From positions 1-8,740 of the forward strand of contig PTKB01000107.1 in the NCBI GenBank assembly GCA_002937555.1: a DNA stretch of 8,740 nt, written 5' to 3'. This stretch comes from Alphaproteobacteria bacterium MarineAlpha10_Bin2 (GTDB lineage: Bacteria > Pseudomonadota > Alphaproteobacteria > UBA828). Both the position numbers and the translations under genes were made by a program. A model generated the notes under the pieces. That model was not told the origin of the DNA, ran no database searches, and saw only the letters and a list, made by a program, of their open reading frames with translations. Shown piece after piece: positions 1 through 5,677 of the stretch (the stretch's first letter is position 1; the number at the start of each line of letters is the position of its first letter).

Positions 1-8
1 TTGATTCA

Positions 9-53
9 AGCAAATGCGTCGTCGCAGGTGATTCCACCTGCTCGGGATTTGCT
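9..53. repeat. Two-tier inverted repeat (possible hairpin) just past the kinase stop codon
   Basis: Two nested perfect 7-base inverted repeats are present. The outer arms are AGCAAAT (9-15) and ATTTGCT (47-53); the inner arms are GCAGGTG (24-30) and CACCTGC (35-41) around the four-base loop ATTC. Unpaired stretches of 8 and 5 bases separate the two stems. The outer arm touches the kinase stop codon at 54-56. The element could be a 3' structure protecting or ending the regulatory operon's mRNA, or a structure belonging to an unseen gene on the left. There is no run of T after it on either strand, so it is not a standard intrinsic terminator. The inverted repeats are seen directly; any function is inference. 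Confidence 0.45.
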
Positions 54-1397
54 CTAAACCGGCAGGCGAAGCACCGCGCGCAGACCCCCCGAGCCTGCCG
101 TCTCGAGCACGATATCGCCACCATGGCCGCGTGCGACGTCGCGCGCGATGGCGAGACCGAGGCCGGCGCCTGCGTAATTGGGATTGCGTGAATCGTCGAG
201 GCGGTAGAACGGTTTGAAGACATCGTCGATGCTCTCAGGCGGGATGCCGGGGCCGTCATCCTCGACGATCACTTCGACGCTTTCGCCGGTGCGCCGTGCC
301 GTGACGTCGATATTCTCGCCGTAGCGCACGGCGTTATCGACCAGATTGGTCAGGCAGCGCTTGATGGCGTTGGGCCGGAGCGGCAGGGTCAGCGCCTCTC
401 CGGCGTCGAGGGTGAGCGCCGCGCCATTGCGCCGCGCACCGTCGACGACCTCACCGATCAGCGCCGATAGATCTACCGGCTCCGGCGCTTCCGCGCCCTG
501 GCCGCGCGAGAACGCCAGATATTCGTCGATCATTTTTTCCATATCGGCGATGTCGGATTCGAGGTCTGAAATTTCGGCGCCCGCCTCCGGCATGGTCTCG
601 CGCAGCATGGCGAGCTGCAATTTGATGCGGGTGAGCGGCGTCCTCAGATCATGCGAGACGCCGGCCAGCATTTCGGTGCGCTGATCGATATGGCGCGCGA
701 TGCGCCCGCGCATATCGATGAAGGCCGCCGCGGCCTGGCGGATTTCGCTCGCGCCGGCGGGCTTGAATTCGACGTCCGAGCGGCCCTTTCCGAACGCCTC
801 CGCCGCTGCCGCCAGGCGCCGTATCGGCTGAATTTGATTGCGCAGGAAAAATATCGCGATCGCGGTGACGACAAGCGCCGTGCCGACCATCCACAGCACG
901 AAAATATAAATCGTGGTGGAGAACATGCGTTTGCGCGGCGTCAGGATATCCAGCACGCCCTCCTGCAAACCGATGCGGATGGAAATGTTCTTGTCGTCGC
1001 GCCGGGAATCGATGTGAAACGGAATGATCAGGCGCTCGGAGAGCGCATGGTGCAGCATGCGGTCGGTGTTGCTGCTGCTGAGTTCGGGCGCGACATCGGG
1101 CAGTTTCGCGCCCGGTTCGAAGACGGCGTTTATTTGCATTTCGCGGTGCGCGGCGCGCAGCGTCCATTCGCGGAACTCGTCCTCGGGGTATTTCTGCATG
1201 GTGCGCATGACATAGATGATGTCGCCGGTGAGGCCCAACGCGAGGCGCCGGCTCACCGTGTCCCAATGGCGTTCGAAGAAGATGTAGGCGACCACGCCCT
1301 GAAGCAGCACCAGGGGAATCAACAGGATTAACAGCGAGCGCCAGAACATGCCCTTGGGCGTGAGACGCTTGAGCAAGCTCGGATGGGTGAGCGCCAT
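54..1397 (-). CDS. EnvZ-like membrane sensor histidine kinase
   Basis: This is a 447-residue inner-membrane histidine kinase, very likely the partner of the response regulator encoded just upstream. A short basic cytoplasmic tail precedes a first membrane helix (about 19-41). A periplasmic region of roughly 115 residues follows (about 42-158), then a second helix (about 161-185) and a HAMP linker (about 186-238). The dimerisation segment carries the phospho-acceptor His249 in VSHDLRTP. The ATPase domain shows the N box NLVDNAVRYG (351-360), the G1 box DDGPGIP (380-386), the F box FKPFYR (394-399) and the G2 box GAGLGLAIA (410-418). All catalytic boxes look intact, so it should be an active kinase/phosphatase. 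The periplasmic region matches no ligand-binding fold I can name, so the signal is unknown. The start is an ATG nine bases after the regulator's stop, without a clear Shine-Dalgarno sequence, which suggests translational coupling. A second in-frame ATG at codon 17 is possible but would trim the basic N-terminal tail. Confidence 0.93.
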   Translation of the reverse strand: MALTHPSLLKRLTPKGMFWRSLLILLIPLVLLQGVVAYIFFERHWDTVSRRLALGLTGDIIYVMRTMQKYPEDEFREWTLRAAHREMQINAVFEPGAKLPDVAPELSSSNTDRMLHHALSERLIIPFHIDSRRDDKNISIRIGLQEGVLDILTPRKRMFSTTIYIFVLWMVGTALVVTAIAIFFLRNQIQPIRRLAAAAEAFGKGRSDVEFKPAGASEIRQAAAAFIDMRGRIARHIDQRTEMLAGVSHDLRTPLTRIKLQLAMLRETMPEAGAEISDLESDIADMEKMIDEYLAFSRGQGAEAPEPVDLSALIGEVVDGARRNGAALTLDAGEALTLPLRPNAIKRCLTNLVDNAVRYGENIDVTARRTGESVEVIVEDDGPGIPPESIDDVFKPFYRLDDSRNPNYAGAGLGLAIARDVARGHGGDIVLETAGSGGLRAVLRLPV

Positions 1398-1406
1398 GGC
1401 CGGGCT

Positions 1407-2141
1407 CTAGACCGCGCGCAAGGTGTAGCCCTCGCCCCAGACCGTGAGAAGATAGCGCGGCGCGCTCGGATCGGGCTCGATCTTGCGCCTGAGACGCGCG
1501 ATCTGCACGTCGATGGCGCGCCCGCCGGCATCGATGCCGCAGTGCCGGCACAGCTCCTCGCGGCTGAGCGTGACGCCGAGTTGGCCGACGAATATTGTCA
1601 GCAATTGCGATTCCGTATGGGTCAGGCGCACGCTCTCGCCGCCCCGCGCCAATTCAGCCCGCGCCGGGTGAAATTCGAAGCCGCCGATGCGTACCGGCGC
1701 CTCGCCGGCGGGCGGCAGCGCCACCCGGGTGCGGCGCAGGATCGTCGCTATGCGCAGCAGCAGTTCGCGCGGCTCGAAGGGCTTGGTCAAATAATCGTCG
1801 GCGCCGCTTTCGAGCCCGGAAATCCGGTCCTCGGGCTCGCCCATCGCGGTCAGCAACAGGATCGGCACCGACATGCGCTCACGCAGACGCTTGGTCAATG
1901 CCACGCCGCTCTCGCCCGGCATCATGACGTCGAGCACCAACAGATCGAAGGCGAGGCCGACCAGTTTCGATTCCGCTTCCGCCGCGGTCCCAGCCGTGGT
2001 GACGCGGTAGCCGTTTTCGCTGAGATAGCGCCTGAGCAATTTGCGCAGCCGGTCGTCGTCATCGACCACCATGATGTGCGGCGCGTCCACATCGAGCGCC
2101 GGCGCCGATTGCGATCCTTGGCGCGCCTGATCCCGGTTCAT
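1407..2141 (-). CDS. petR: OmpR/PhoB-class response regulator, PetR-like
   Basis: This is a two-component response regulator of 244 residues from the chosen ATG, acting as a DNA-binding transcription factor in the cytoplasm. A disordered N-terminal tail of about 20 residues leads into a receiver domain. It has the acidic pocket VVDDDD (25-30), phospho-acceptor Asp71 in LLVLDVMMPG, the conserved Thr in LLLTAMG (Thr98), and Lys120 in YLTKPF. A winged-helix output domain follows (about 150-244), ending in the family hallmark WGEGYTLR. It sits between a MarR-family gene and a histidine kinase. The MarR plus OmpR-class pair resembles petP-petR, which Rhodobacter capsulatus needs for photosynthetic and respiratory growth; the symbol rests on this resemblance and context and is tentative. 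Start choice is uncertain. The ATG at 2141 has no Shine-Dalgarno but a TATACT six bases upstream, suggesting a leaderless message. An in-frame TTG at 2159 (six residues longer) has AAGGGGG five bases before it. Confidence 0.9.
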   Translation of the reverse strand: MNRDQARQGSQSAPALDVDAPHIMVVDDDDRLRKLLRRYLSENGYRVTTAGTAAEAESKLVGLAFDLLVLDVMMPGESGVALTKRLRERMSVPILLLTAMGEPEDRISGLESGADDYLTKPFEPRELLLRIATILRRTRVALPPAGEAPVRIGGFEFHPARAELARGGESVRLTHTESQLLTIFVGQLGVTLSREELCRHCGIDAGGRAIDVQIARLRRKIEPDPSAPRYLLTVWGEGYTLRAV

Positions 2142-2147
2142 GGGTCT

Positions 2148-2178
2148 AGTATATGCCAAGCGCGCCCCCTTATGGCAA
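2148..2178 (-). promoter_or_regulatory. Candidate promoter of the response-regulator gene (leaderless)
   Basis: On the minus strand, TTGCCA (2178-2173) and TATACT (2153-2148) match the sigma-70 -35 and -10 hexamers at 5 of 6 positions each. The 19-base spacer is longer than the usual 17. TATACT ends six bases before the ATG at 2141, so transcription would begin at or near the A of that ATG. The element lies between the MarR gene stop and this start, so it would allow the regulator-kinase pair to be transcribed apart from the MarR gene. This is inference from motif matches; the spacer length is a weakness. Confidence 0.3.
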
Positions 2179-2200
2179 AGCGCTGGCGGCCGGCTGGGCG

Positions 2201-2680
2201 CTATTCCTCGAAGCGCCGGCGGTCGTTCTCATCGATGATGCCGAGCAACACCTTGCGGTATCCCTCCACCGCATCGCCGCCGGCGGCGCGGTAGGCGGCG
2301 CCGATGCGGGCGCGCTGAACCTCGGACAGACGGCGCTCCAATACCGATCCCTTGTCGGTGAGCTGCAACAGACGCCGGCGACGGTCTTCCTGCGCCTTCT
2401 GCACCGAAACGAACCCCTCGCTCACCAATTGGCTGAGAACCCGCGACAGGCTTTGTTTGGTGATGCGCAGGATGGCCAACAATTCGGCCACCGAGATCGA
2501 CGGGCTGCGGGCGACGAAATAGATCACCCGGTGGTGGGCCCGGCCGAAACCATAGGTCGCGAGGATGGCGTCGCACTCCGCGGTGAAATCGCGATAGGCA
2601 TAAAACAGCAGCTCGATTCCCTGATGCAGCTGGTCGTGACGCAAGAATAGCGGGTTGGGCCCCGATTTTAAGTCAGTCAT
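2201..2680 (-). CDS. petP: MarR-family transcriptional regulator, PetP-like
   Basis: This is a 159-residue winged-helix DNA-binding protein of MarR type and typical length for that family. Helices at both ends (about 14-45 and 115-158) would form the dimer interface. The core HTH is around 48-92, with recognition helix ITKQSLSRVLSQL (73-85). The basic wing lies at about 97-111 (QEDRRRRLLQLTDKG), a very characteristic MarR signature. The GFGRAHHRVIYF segment (44-55) with the KQSLSRVL helix resembles PetP of Rhodobacter capsulatus, also encoded next to an OmpR-class regulator, so petP is a tentative symbol. It is the first gene of a run with the response regulator and kinase, and is divergent from ilvE. 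No Shine-Dalgarno precedes the ATG. A TATAAG hexamer ends five bases upstream, suggesting a leaderless message, and a palindrome covers the start codon, suggesting autoregulation. No ligand or redox cysteine pair is apparent; the only cysteine is Cys36. Confidence 0.9.
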   Translation of the reverse strand: MTDLKSGPNPLFLRHDQLHQGIELLFYAYRDFTAECDAILATYGFGRAHHRVIYFVARSPSISVAELLAILRITKQSLSRVLSQLVSEGFVSVQKAQEDRRRRLLQLTDKGSVLERRLSEVQRARIGAAYRAAGGDAVEGYRKVLLGIIDENDRRRFEE

Positions 2681-2689
2681 GTTGACTTA
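2669..2689. promoter_or_regulatory. Palindromic operator candidate over the MarR-gene start codon
   Basis: TAAGTCA (2669-2675) and TGACTTA (2683-2689) form a perfect 7-base inverted repeat separated by seven bases, giving a 21-base dyad centred on 2679. Its size and half-site spacing fit a dimeric MarR-family repressor. The start codon of the MarR gene (2680-2678) lies in the spacer. The right half overlaps both that gene's -10 candidate and the best -35 candidate of the divergent ilvE. MarR proteins commonly repress their own genes from such sites. The palindrome is seen directly; the binding protein is inferred from position. Confidence 0.55.
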
Positions 2690-2710
2690 TATGCCGTGTG
2701 GTGATAGAGA
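2682..2710 (+). promoter_or_regulatory. Candidate promoter of ilvE
   Basis: TTGACT (2682-2687) matches the -35 consensus at 5 of 6 positions. With the ideal 17-base spacer the -10 is TAGAGA (2705-2710), a weak match, giving a leader of roughly 50 bases. The -35 is almost wholly within the right arm of the palindrome that covers the MarR gene start, so repressor binding there should also block this promoter. The -35 is the stronger part of the call; the -10 position is uncertain. Confidence 0.3.
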
Positions 2711-2716
2711 ACGCAA
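2686..2716 (-). promoter_or_regulatory. Candidate promoter of the MarR gene (leaderless)
   Basis: On the minus strand, TATAAG (2691-2686) matches the -10 consensus at 5 of 6 positions and ends five bases before the ATG, placing the transcription start at about that ATG. A weak -35 candidate, TTGCGT (2716-2711), is 19 bases upstream. The 8-mer GGCATATA spanning the -10 is repeated in front of the response-regulator gene at the same distance from its ATG. No Shine-Dalgarno lies between the -10 and the start codon. This is inference from motif and spacing. Confidence 0.35.
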
Positions 2717-2765
2717 CCGCTTTTCGACGGGGCAAGGCGGAATAAGTGCGGGAGAAAGAGCAAAA

Positions 2766-3647
2766 ATGGCCGACATGATACCCTTTGACGACCGCGACGG
2801 CGTGATGTGGCTCGACGGCGAAATGGTGCCGTGGCGCGACGCCAAACTGCATGTGCTGAGCCACGCGCTGCATTACGGCAGCTGTGTCTTCGAGGGCGAG
2901 CGCGCCTATTCGCGGCGCATCTTCAAACTTGAGGAACATACCGAGCGATTGTTCGAATCGGCGAAGCAGCTCGATATGACGATCCCGTTCACACCGGACG
3001 AGATCAACGCCGCCTGCAACGAAGTGATCGTGGCGCAGGATATCGTCGACGGCTATGTCAGGCCCGTCGCCTGGCGCGGCAGCGAAATGATGGGCGTCTC
3101 GGCCCAGGTCGCCACCACCCATGTCGCCATCGCCACCTGGCCGTGGCCCAATCTGTTCGGCGACGAAAAGCGTGAGCGCGGCATCCGCATGAAGACCTCG
3201 AAATGGCGCCGCCCCTCGCCCGACACCGCGCCGGTCAAGGCCAAGGCCGCCGGACTTTACATGATCTGCACCCTGTCGCGCCATTCGGTCGAGCCGGAAG
3301 GCTATGACGACGCGCTGATGCTCGATTGGCGCGGGCAAATCGCCGAGTCCACCGGCGCCAATATCTTCCTGGCGCAAAACGGCGTGCTGCACACGCCGAC
3401 GCCGGACTGCTTTCTCGACGGCATCACCCGGCGAACGGTGATGGACCTCGCCCGCCAACGCGGCCATGAGGTGGTCGAGCGCGTGATCATGCCGGAAGAG
3501 CTCGCCCACACCGACGAAGTGTTCCTCACCGGCACCGCCGCCGAGGTCACGCCGGTCGGCGAAATCGACGAGCATAATTTCCAGGTCGGCCCGATCACCC
3601 GGCAATTGATGGAAGATTACGACGCGGAAGTGCGCAAGGGCGCCTAA
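2766..3647 (+). CDS. ilvE: Branched-chain amino acid aminotransferase
   Basis: This is a 293-residue cytoplasmic PLP enzyme of fold type IV. It transfers the amino group between glutamate and the keto acids of valine, leucine and isoleucine, as the last step of their synthesis and first of their breakdown. Visible family features are HYGSCVFEGERAY (36-48), VRPVAWRG (98-105), the PLP-binding lysine in VKAKAAGLYM (Lys160 by alignment to IlvE), ESTGANIF (194-201, cofactor-binding glutamate), DGITRRT (218-224) and the phosphate-loop signature FLTGTAAEVTPV (253-264). The length is normal for the family. The start is the ATG preceded by GGGAGAAAGAG, whose best Shine-Dalgarno match (GGGAG, 2750-2754) is about 11 bases upstream. 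The frame stays open further upstream, but that extension would cross the putative promoter and the palindrome and has no support. It is monocistronic and divergent from the MarR gene, so likely under the same operator. Substrate preference within class IV is inferred from overall resemblance. Confidence 0.93.
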   Translation: MADMIPFDDRDGVMWLDGEMVPWRDAKLHVLSHALHYGSCVFEGERAYSRRIFKLEEHTERLFESAKQLDMTIPFTPDEINAACNEVIVAQDIVDGYVRPVAWRGSEMMGVSAQVATTHVAIATWPWPNLFGDEKRERGIRMKTSKWRRPSPDTAPVKAKAAGLYMICTLSRHSVEPEGYDDALMLDWRGQIAESTGANIFLAQNGVLHTPTPDCFLDGITRRTVMDLARQRGHEVVERVIMPEELAHTDEVFLTGTAAEVTPVGEIDEHNFQVGPITRQLMEDYDAEVRKGA

Positions 3648-3648
3648 A

Positions 3649-3661
3649 CCGGCGCCGCCGG
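3649..3661. terminator. Small GC hairpin in the convergent ilvE/moaE gap
   Basis: CCGGC (3649-3653), a GCC loop and GCCGG (3657-3661) can form a five-pair hairpin just after the ilvE stop. It could be read from both strands, which suits a 29-base convergent gap. On the plus strand the nearest T run (3681-3685) is about 20 bases further on, inside the end of moaE. On the minus strand only TTT follows. It is a poor match to an intrinsic terminator, so Rho-dependent or overlapping termination is equally possible. Confidence 0.2.
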
Positions 3662-3676
3662 CTCGCCGATTGATTG

Positions 3677-4132
3677 TTACTTTTTAGTCGCCGCCCATTT
3701 TTCCGCTGCTTGGTCGTCGGAGCTACGCGCCTCGACCCATTCTTCCCCGTCGGCGCCGCGCTCCTCGAGTTTCCAGAACGGCGCGCTGGTTTTCAGCCAA
3801 TCGATGAGAAAGGCGCAAGATTCCAGCGCCGCTTGACGGTGCGACGACGCGGTGATCACCAGCACGATGCGTTCGCCCGGCTCCAAGCGGCCATAGCGGT
3901 GAATGACGAGGCAATCCTCGAGCGGCCAACGCTCACGCGCCTCGGCTTCGATTTCAGCGAGCTTTTTCTCCGTCATGCCGGGGTAGTGTTCGAGGGTCAT
4001 GGCGCCGATATCTGCGTCGCCGTCGGAGCCGCGCACCAGGCCGGTGAATGACGCCAGCGCGCCGATATTGTTGCCGCTCATCGCCGCCATTTCCGCGCCG
4101 ACGTCGAAATCTTCGCGCTGCACTCTAATCAT
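3677..4132 (-). CDS. moaE: Molybdopterin synthase catalytic (large) subunit
   Basis: This is a 151-residue MoaE, the usual length. With the MoaD thiocarboxylate it inserts two sulphurs into cyclic pyranopterin monophosphate to make molybdopterin, in the cytoplasm. The sequence shows GALASFTGLVRG (24-35), LEHYPGM (47-53), the substrate-binding pair HR (98-99) in ASSHRQAA, and the two active-site lysines LKTSAPFWK (Lys114 and Lys121, matching Lys119 and Lys126 of the E. coli enzyme by alignment). EWVEAR (131-136) closes the active site. It is the last gene of the uvrC-to-moaE run, nine bases after moaD. Its Shine-Dalgarno (GAGG) overlaps the moaD stop codon as TGAGG, a layout that keeps the two subunits at matched levels. 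All expected catalytic residues are present, so the enzyme should be functional. Confidence 0.95.
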   Translation of the reverse strand: MIRVQREDFDVGAEMAAMSGNNIGALASFTGLVRGSDGDADIGAMTLEHYPGMTEKKLAEIEAEARERWPLEDCLVIHRYGRLEPGERIVLVITASSHRQAALESCAFLIDWLKTSAPFWKLEERGADGEEWVEARSSDDQAAEKWAATKK

Positions 4133-4144
4133 TTTCCGGCCTCA
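4133..4144 (-). promoter_or_regulatory. moaD stop / moaE ribosome-binding-site overlap
   Basis: The moaD stop TGA (4144-4142) merges with GG to give GAGG (4143-4140), seven bases before the moaE ATG. This is the second use in a row of a TGAGG stop/Shine-Dalgarno fusion and fits coupled synthesis of the two molybdopterin synthase subunits, which work as a heterotetramer. Confidence 0.65.
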
Positions 4145-4393
4145 TCCACCGGTGACCGGGGGAAAGAATGCAACTTCGTCGCCATCGGCGAGCGGATGGT
4201 CCAAGCCGGCGAAATCCTGATTGACGGCGAAGCGGACGACGGAGAGATCGCCTAGCGCTTCGCCGTAACCGGGGCCACGGGTCTTTAGCCAATCGACCAG
4301 CGCGCCGACGGTCGCGACATCGGCGGGCAAGGGGAAGTCTTCCTCGCCGGTGCCGATTTTCTGCTTGAGCCAGGCAAAATAGAGCAGTTTCAC
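4142..4393 (-). CDS. moaD: Molybdopterin synthase sulfur-carrier (small) subunit
   Basis: This is an 83-residue ubiquitin-like MoaD. It ends in the diagnostic Gly-Gly (FFPPVTGG), whose last residue is adenylated by MoeB and converted to a thiocarboxylate that supplies sulphur to MoaE. The beta-grasp pattern is visible: a first strand KLLYFAWLKQKIG (2-14), a helix around 29-38 (GALVDWLKTR), and the terminal strand DGDEVAFFPPV (70-80). The start codon is GTG, not ATG. It is placed by a TGAGGA Shine-Dalgarno that overlaps the moeA stop and leaves six bases to the GTG. It lies directly before its partner moaE. No MoeB-type activating enzyme is in the window, so it must be encoded elsewhere. Confidence 0.95.
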   Translation of the reverse strand: MKLLYFAWLKQKIGTGEEDFPLPADVATVGALVDWLKTRGPGYGEALGDLSVVRFAVNQDFAGLDHPLADGDEVAFFPPVTGG

Positions 4394-4405
4394 GTCACGT
4401 CCTCA
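4394..4405 (-). promoter_or_regulatory. moeA stop / moaD ribosome-binding-site overlap
   Basis: The moeA stop codon TGA (4405-4403) runs straight into GGA, making the Shine-Dalgarno GAGGA (4404-4400) for the GTG start of moaD six bases later. A terminating ribosome would therefore sit on the initiation site of the next gene. This decides the moaD start, because no ATG is available nearby. The same TGAGG arrangement recurs at the moaD/moaE junction. Confidence 0.7.
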
Positions 4406-5677
4406 GCGCATCATTTCGTTGAAGGGAAGGAAATCGACCGTCATGCCGCGCTCCACCCGGGTGACATCTTCGGGCAATTCGATCAGCCCGTCGGCGAACA
4501 CTGCGGATGACAGGATGCCGGCGCCGCCGCGCTCGAATTTCTCCGCCGCCACGCTGCCGTCGTCAAGCGTACGCAGGCGAGCGCGCAGCCATTCGCGCCG
4601 GCCTTTCTTTTTTTTGTAATCGAAATCGGCGCGCACCGGATAGTGATGCGGCTCGGTCTCGGCGGCGCCGGAGAGGCGGAGAAGAAGCGGCCGGGCGAAA
4701 CGAAGAAACGTCACCAGCGCCGCCACCGGATTGCCGGGCAAGCCGACAAACGGCACGCGGCCGACCTGGCCAAGGGCGATCGGCCGCCCGGGTCGGATGG
4801 CAAGGCGCCAAAAATGGAGATGCCCGAGCGCCTCGACCGCCGCCTTGACGTGATCCTCTTCGCCGGTCGACACGCCGCCGGAGGTAATCAGCACATCATG
4901 TGCGCCGGATGCGCTGTCGAGGGCGTCCCGCACCGCATCGAACCGGTCGGGAAGAATGCCGAGATCGCTTACTTCGCAGCCGAGCGCCTCCAAAAGCGCC
5001 GTCACCATGAAGCGGTTGGAATCGTAAATGCCGCCCGGCGGCAGCGCCGCGCCGGGCTCGAACACCTCGTCGCCGCTCGAAAAAACCGCAACCTTGAGCG
5101 GCTGATAAACCGAGAGCGAGGTGAGGCCGACCGATGCGGCGAGGCCGATATCCTGCGGTTTCAAACGCCTGCCGGCGGCGAGGATGACGTCGCCGTTTTT
5201 GATGTCTTCCCCAGCGAAGCGGCGGTTGGCGCCAAGCTTGATGCCGGGCGGGATGACGACCACGCCATCCTGCTCGCGGCAATCTTCCTGCATCAGCACC
5301 GTATCCGGGCCCGGCGCGCCATCTTCGCCGCCCGGCATCGGCGCGCCGGTAAAGACCCGCAAGGCCATGCCGCGCTTAGCCGAATGGCCGAGCGGCCGGC
5401 CGGCAGGGATGCGCTCGCTCCACGGCAGTCGCGTATCCCCATCACTGTTGAGATCGTCGAAGTAAACCGCCCAGCCATCGACCGCCGCGTTGTCATGCGG
5501 CGGCACATCGCGCGTCGAAAGAACGTCACCCGCCAGCACGCGGCCATGCGCTTGGCTGAGGCTCACCTCCTCGGGCTGGGCGACGGTATGGGTGGTTTCG
5601 GCGAGGCGCGCCAAGGCGTCGGCAGCGGGCATCAACTCCCCGCCAAAGGCAAAACAATCGTCGCTCAACTGCGCCAT
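4403..5677 (-). CDS. moeA: Molybdopterin molybdenumtransferase MoeA
   Basis: This is a 424-residue MoeA, close to the family's usual 400-410. It inserts molybdate into adenylylated molybdopterin to make active molybdenum cofactor in the cytoplasm. The sequence shows DNAAVDGWAV (62-71, catalytic-site aspartate), FTGAPMP (109-115), GDE (202-204) in FSSGDEVFEPG, and YDSNRFM (218-224). It also has SGGVSTGEEDH (266-276), the phosphate/molybdate-site loop of the MoaB/Mog-like domain, then IRPGRPIALG (294-303) and GLPGNPVAA (312-320). A beta-barrel C-terminal domain (about 345-424) completes domain IV. The start is the ATG that overlaps the mobB stop as TGATG, with GGAG eight bases upstream. A longer frame reaching back into mobB exists but is not supported. 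A run of four lysines (355-358) is encoded partly by eight consecutive A residues. It is followed at once by moaD. Confidence 0.95.
   Translation of the reverse strand: MAQLSDDCFAFGGELMPAADALARLAETTHTVAQPEEVSLSQAHGRVLAGDVLSTRDVPPHDNAAVDGWAVYFDDLNSDGDTRLPWSERIPAGRPLGHSAKRGMALRVFTGAPMPGGEDGAPGPDTVLMQEDCREQDGVVVIPPGIKLGANRRFAGEDIKNGDVILAAGRRLKPQDIGLAASVGLTSLSVYQPLKVAVFSSGDEVFEPGAALPPGGIYDSNRFMVTALLEALGCEVSDLGILPDRFDAVRDALDSASGAHDVLITSGGVSTGEEDHVKAAVEALGHLHFWRLAIRPGRPIALGQVGRVPFVGLPGNPVAALVTFLRFARPLLLRLSGAAETEPHHYPVRADFDYKKKKGRREWLRARLRTLDDGSVAAEKFERGGAGILSSAVFADGLIELPEDVTRVERGMTVDFLPFNEMMR

Noticed and set aside
24..41. The left-edge stem as the T arm of a tRNA or tmRNA.
   Set aside because: The loop has only four bases and lacks the TTC-A-TC pattern of a T loop; no acceptor or anticodon stem can be drawn.
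649..1551. A 300-codon minus-strand frame overlapping the kinase and response regulator in another phase.
   Set aside because: Composition is Arg/His/Pro/Ala-rich as expected of an out-of-frame reading; it crosses two real genes.
1383..2294. A 303-codon plus-strand frame opposite the response regulator and part of the MarR gene.
   Set aside because: Both covered genes have complete family motifs; the antisense product shows none.
2655..2765. A 37-residue N-terminal extension of IlvE.
   Set aside because: It crosses the divergent MarR start, the palindrome and the candidate promoter; the ATG at 2766 has a Shine-Dalgarno-like sequence and begins where the family begins.
2673..3605. A 310-codon open frame on the minus strand opposite ilvE.
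   Set aside because: It is a mirror of ilvE coding bias, with no recognisable domain and no sensible start signal.
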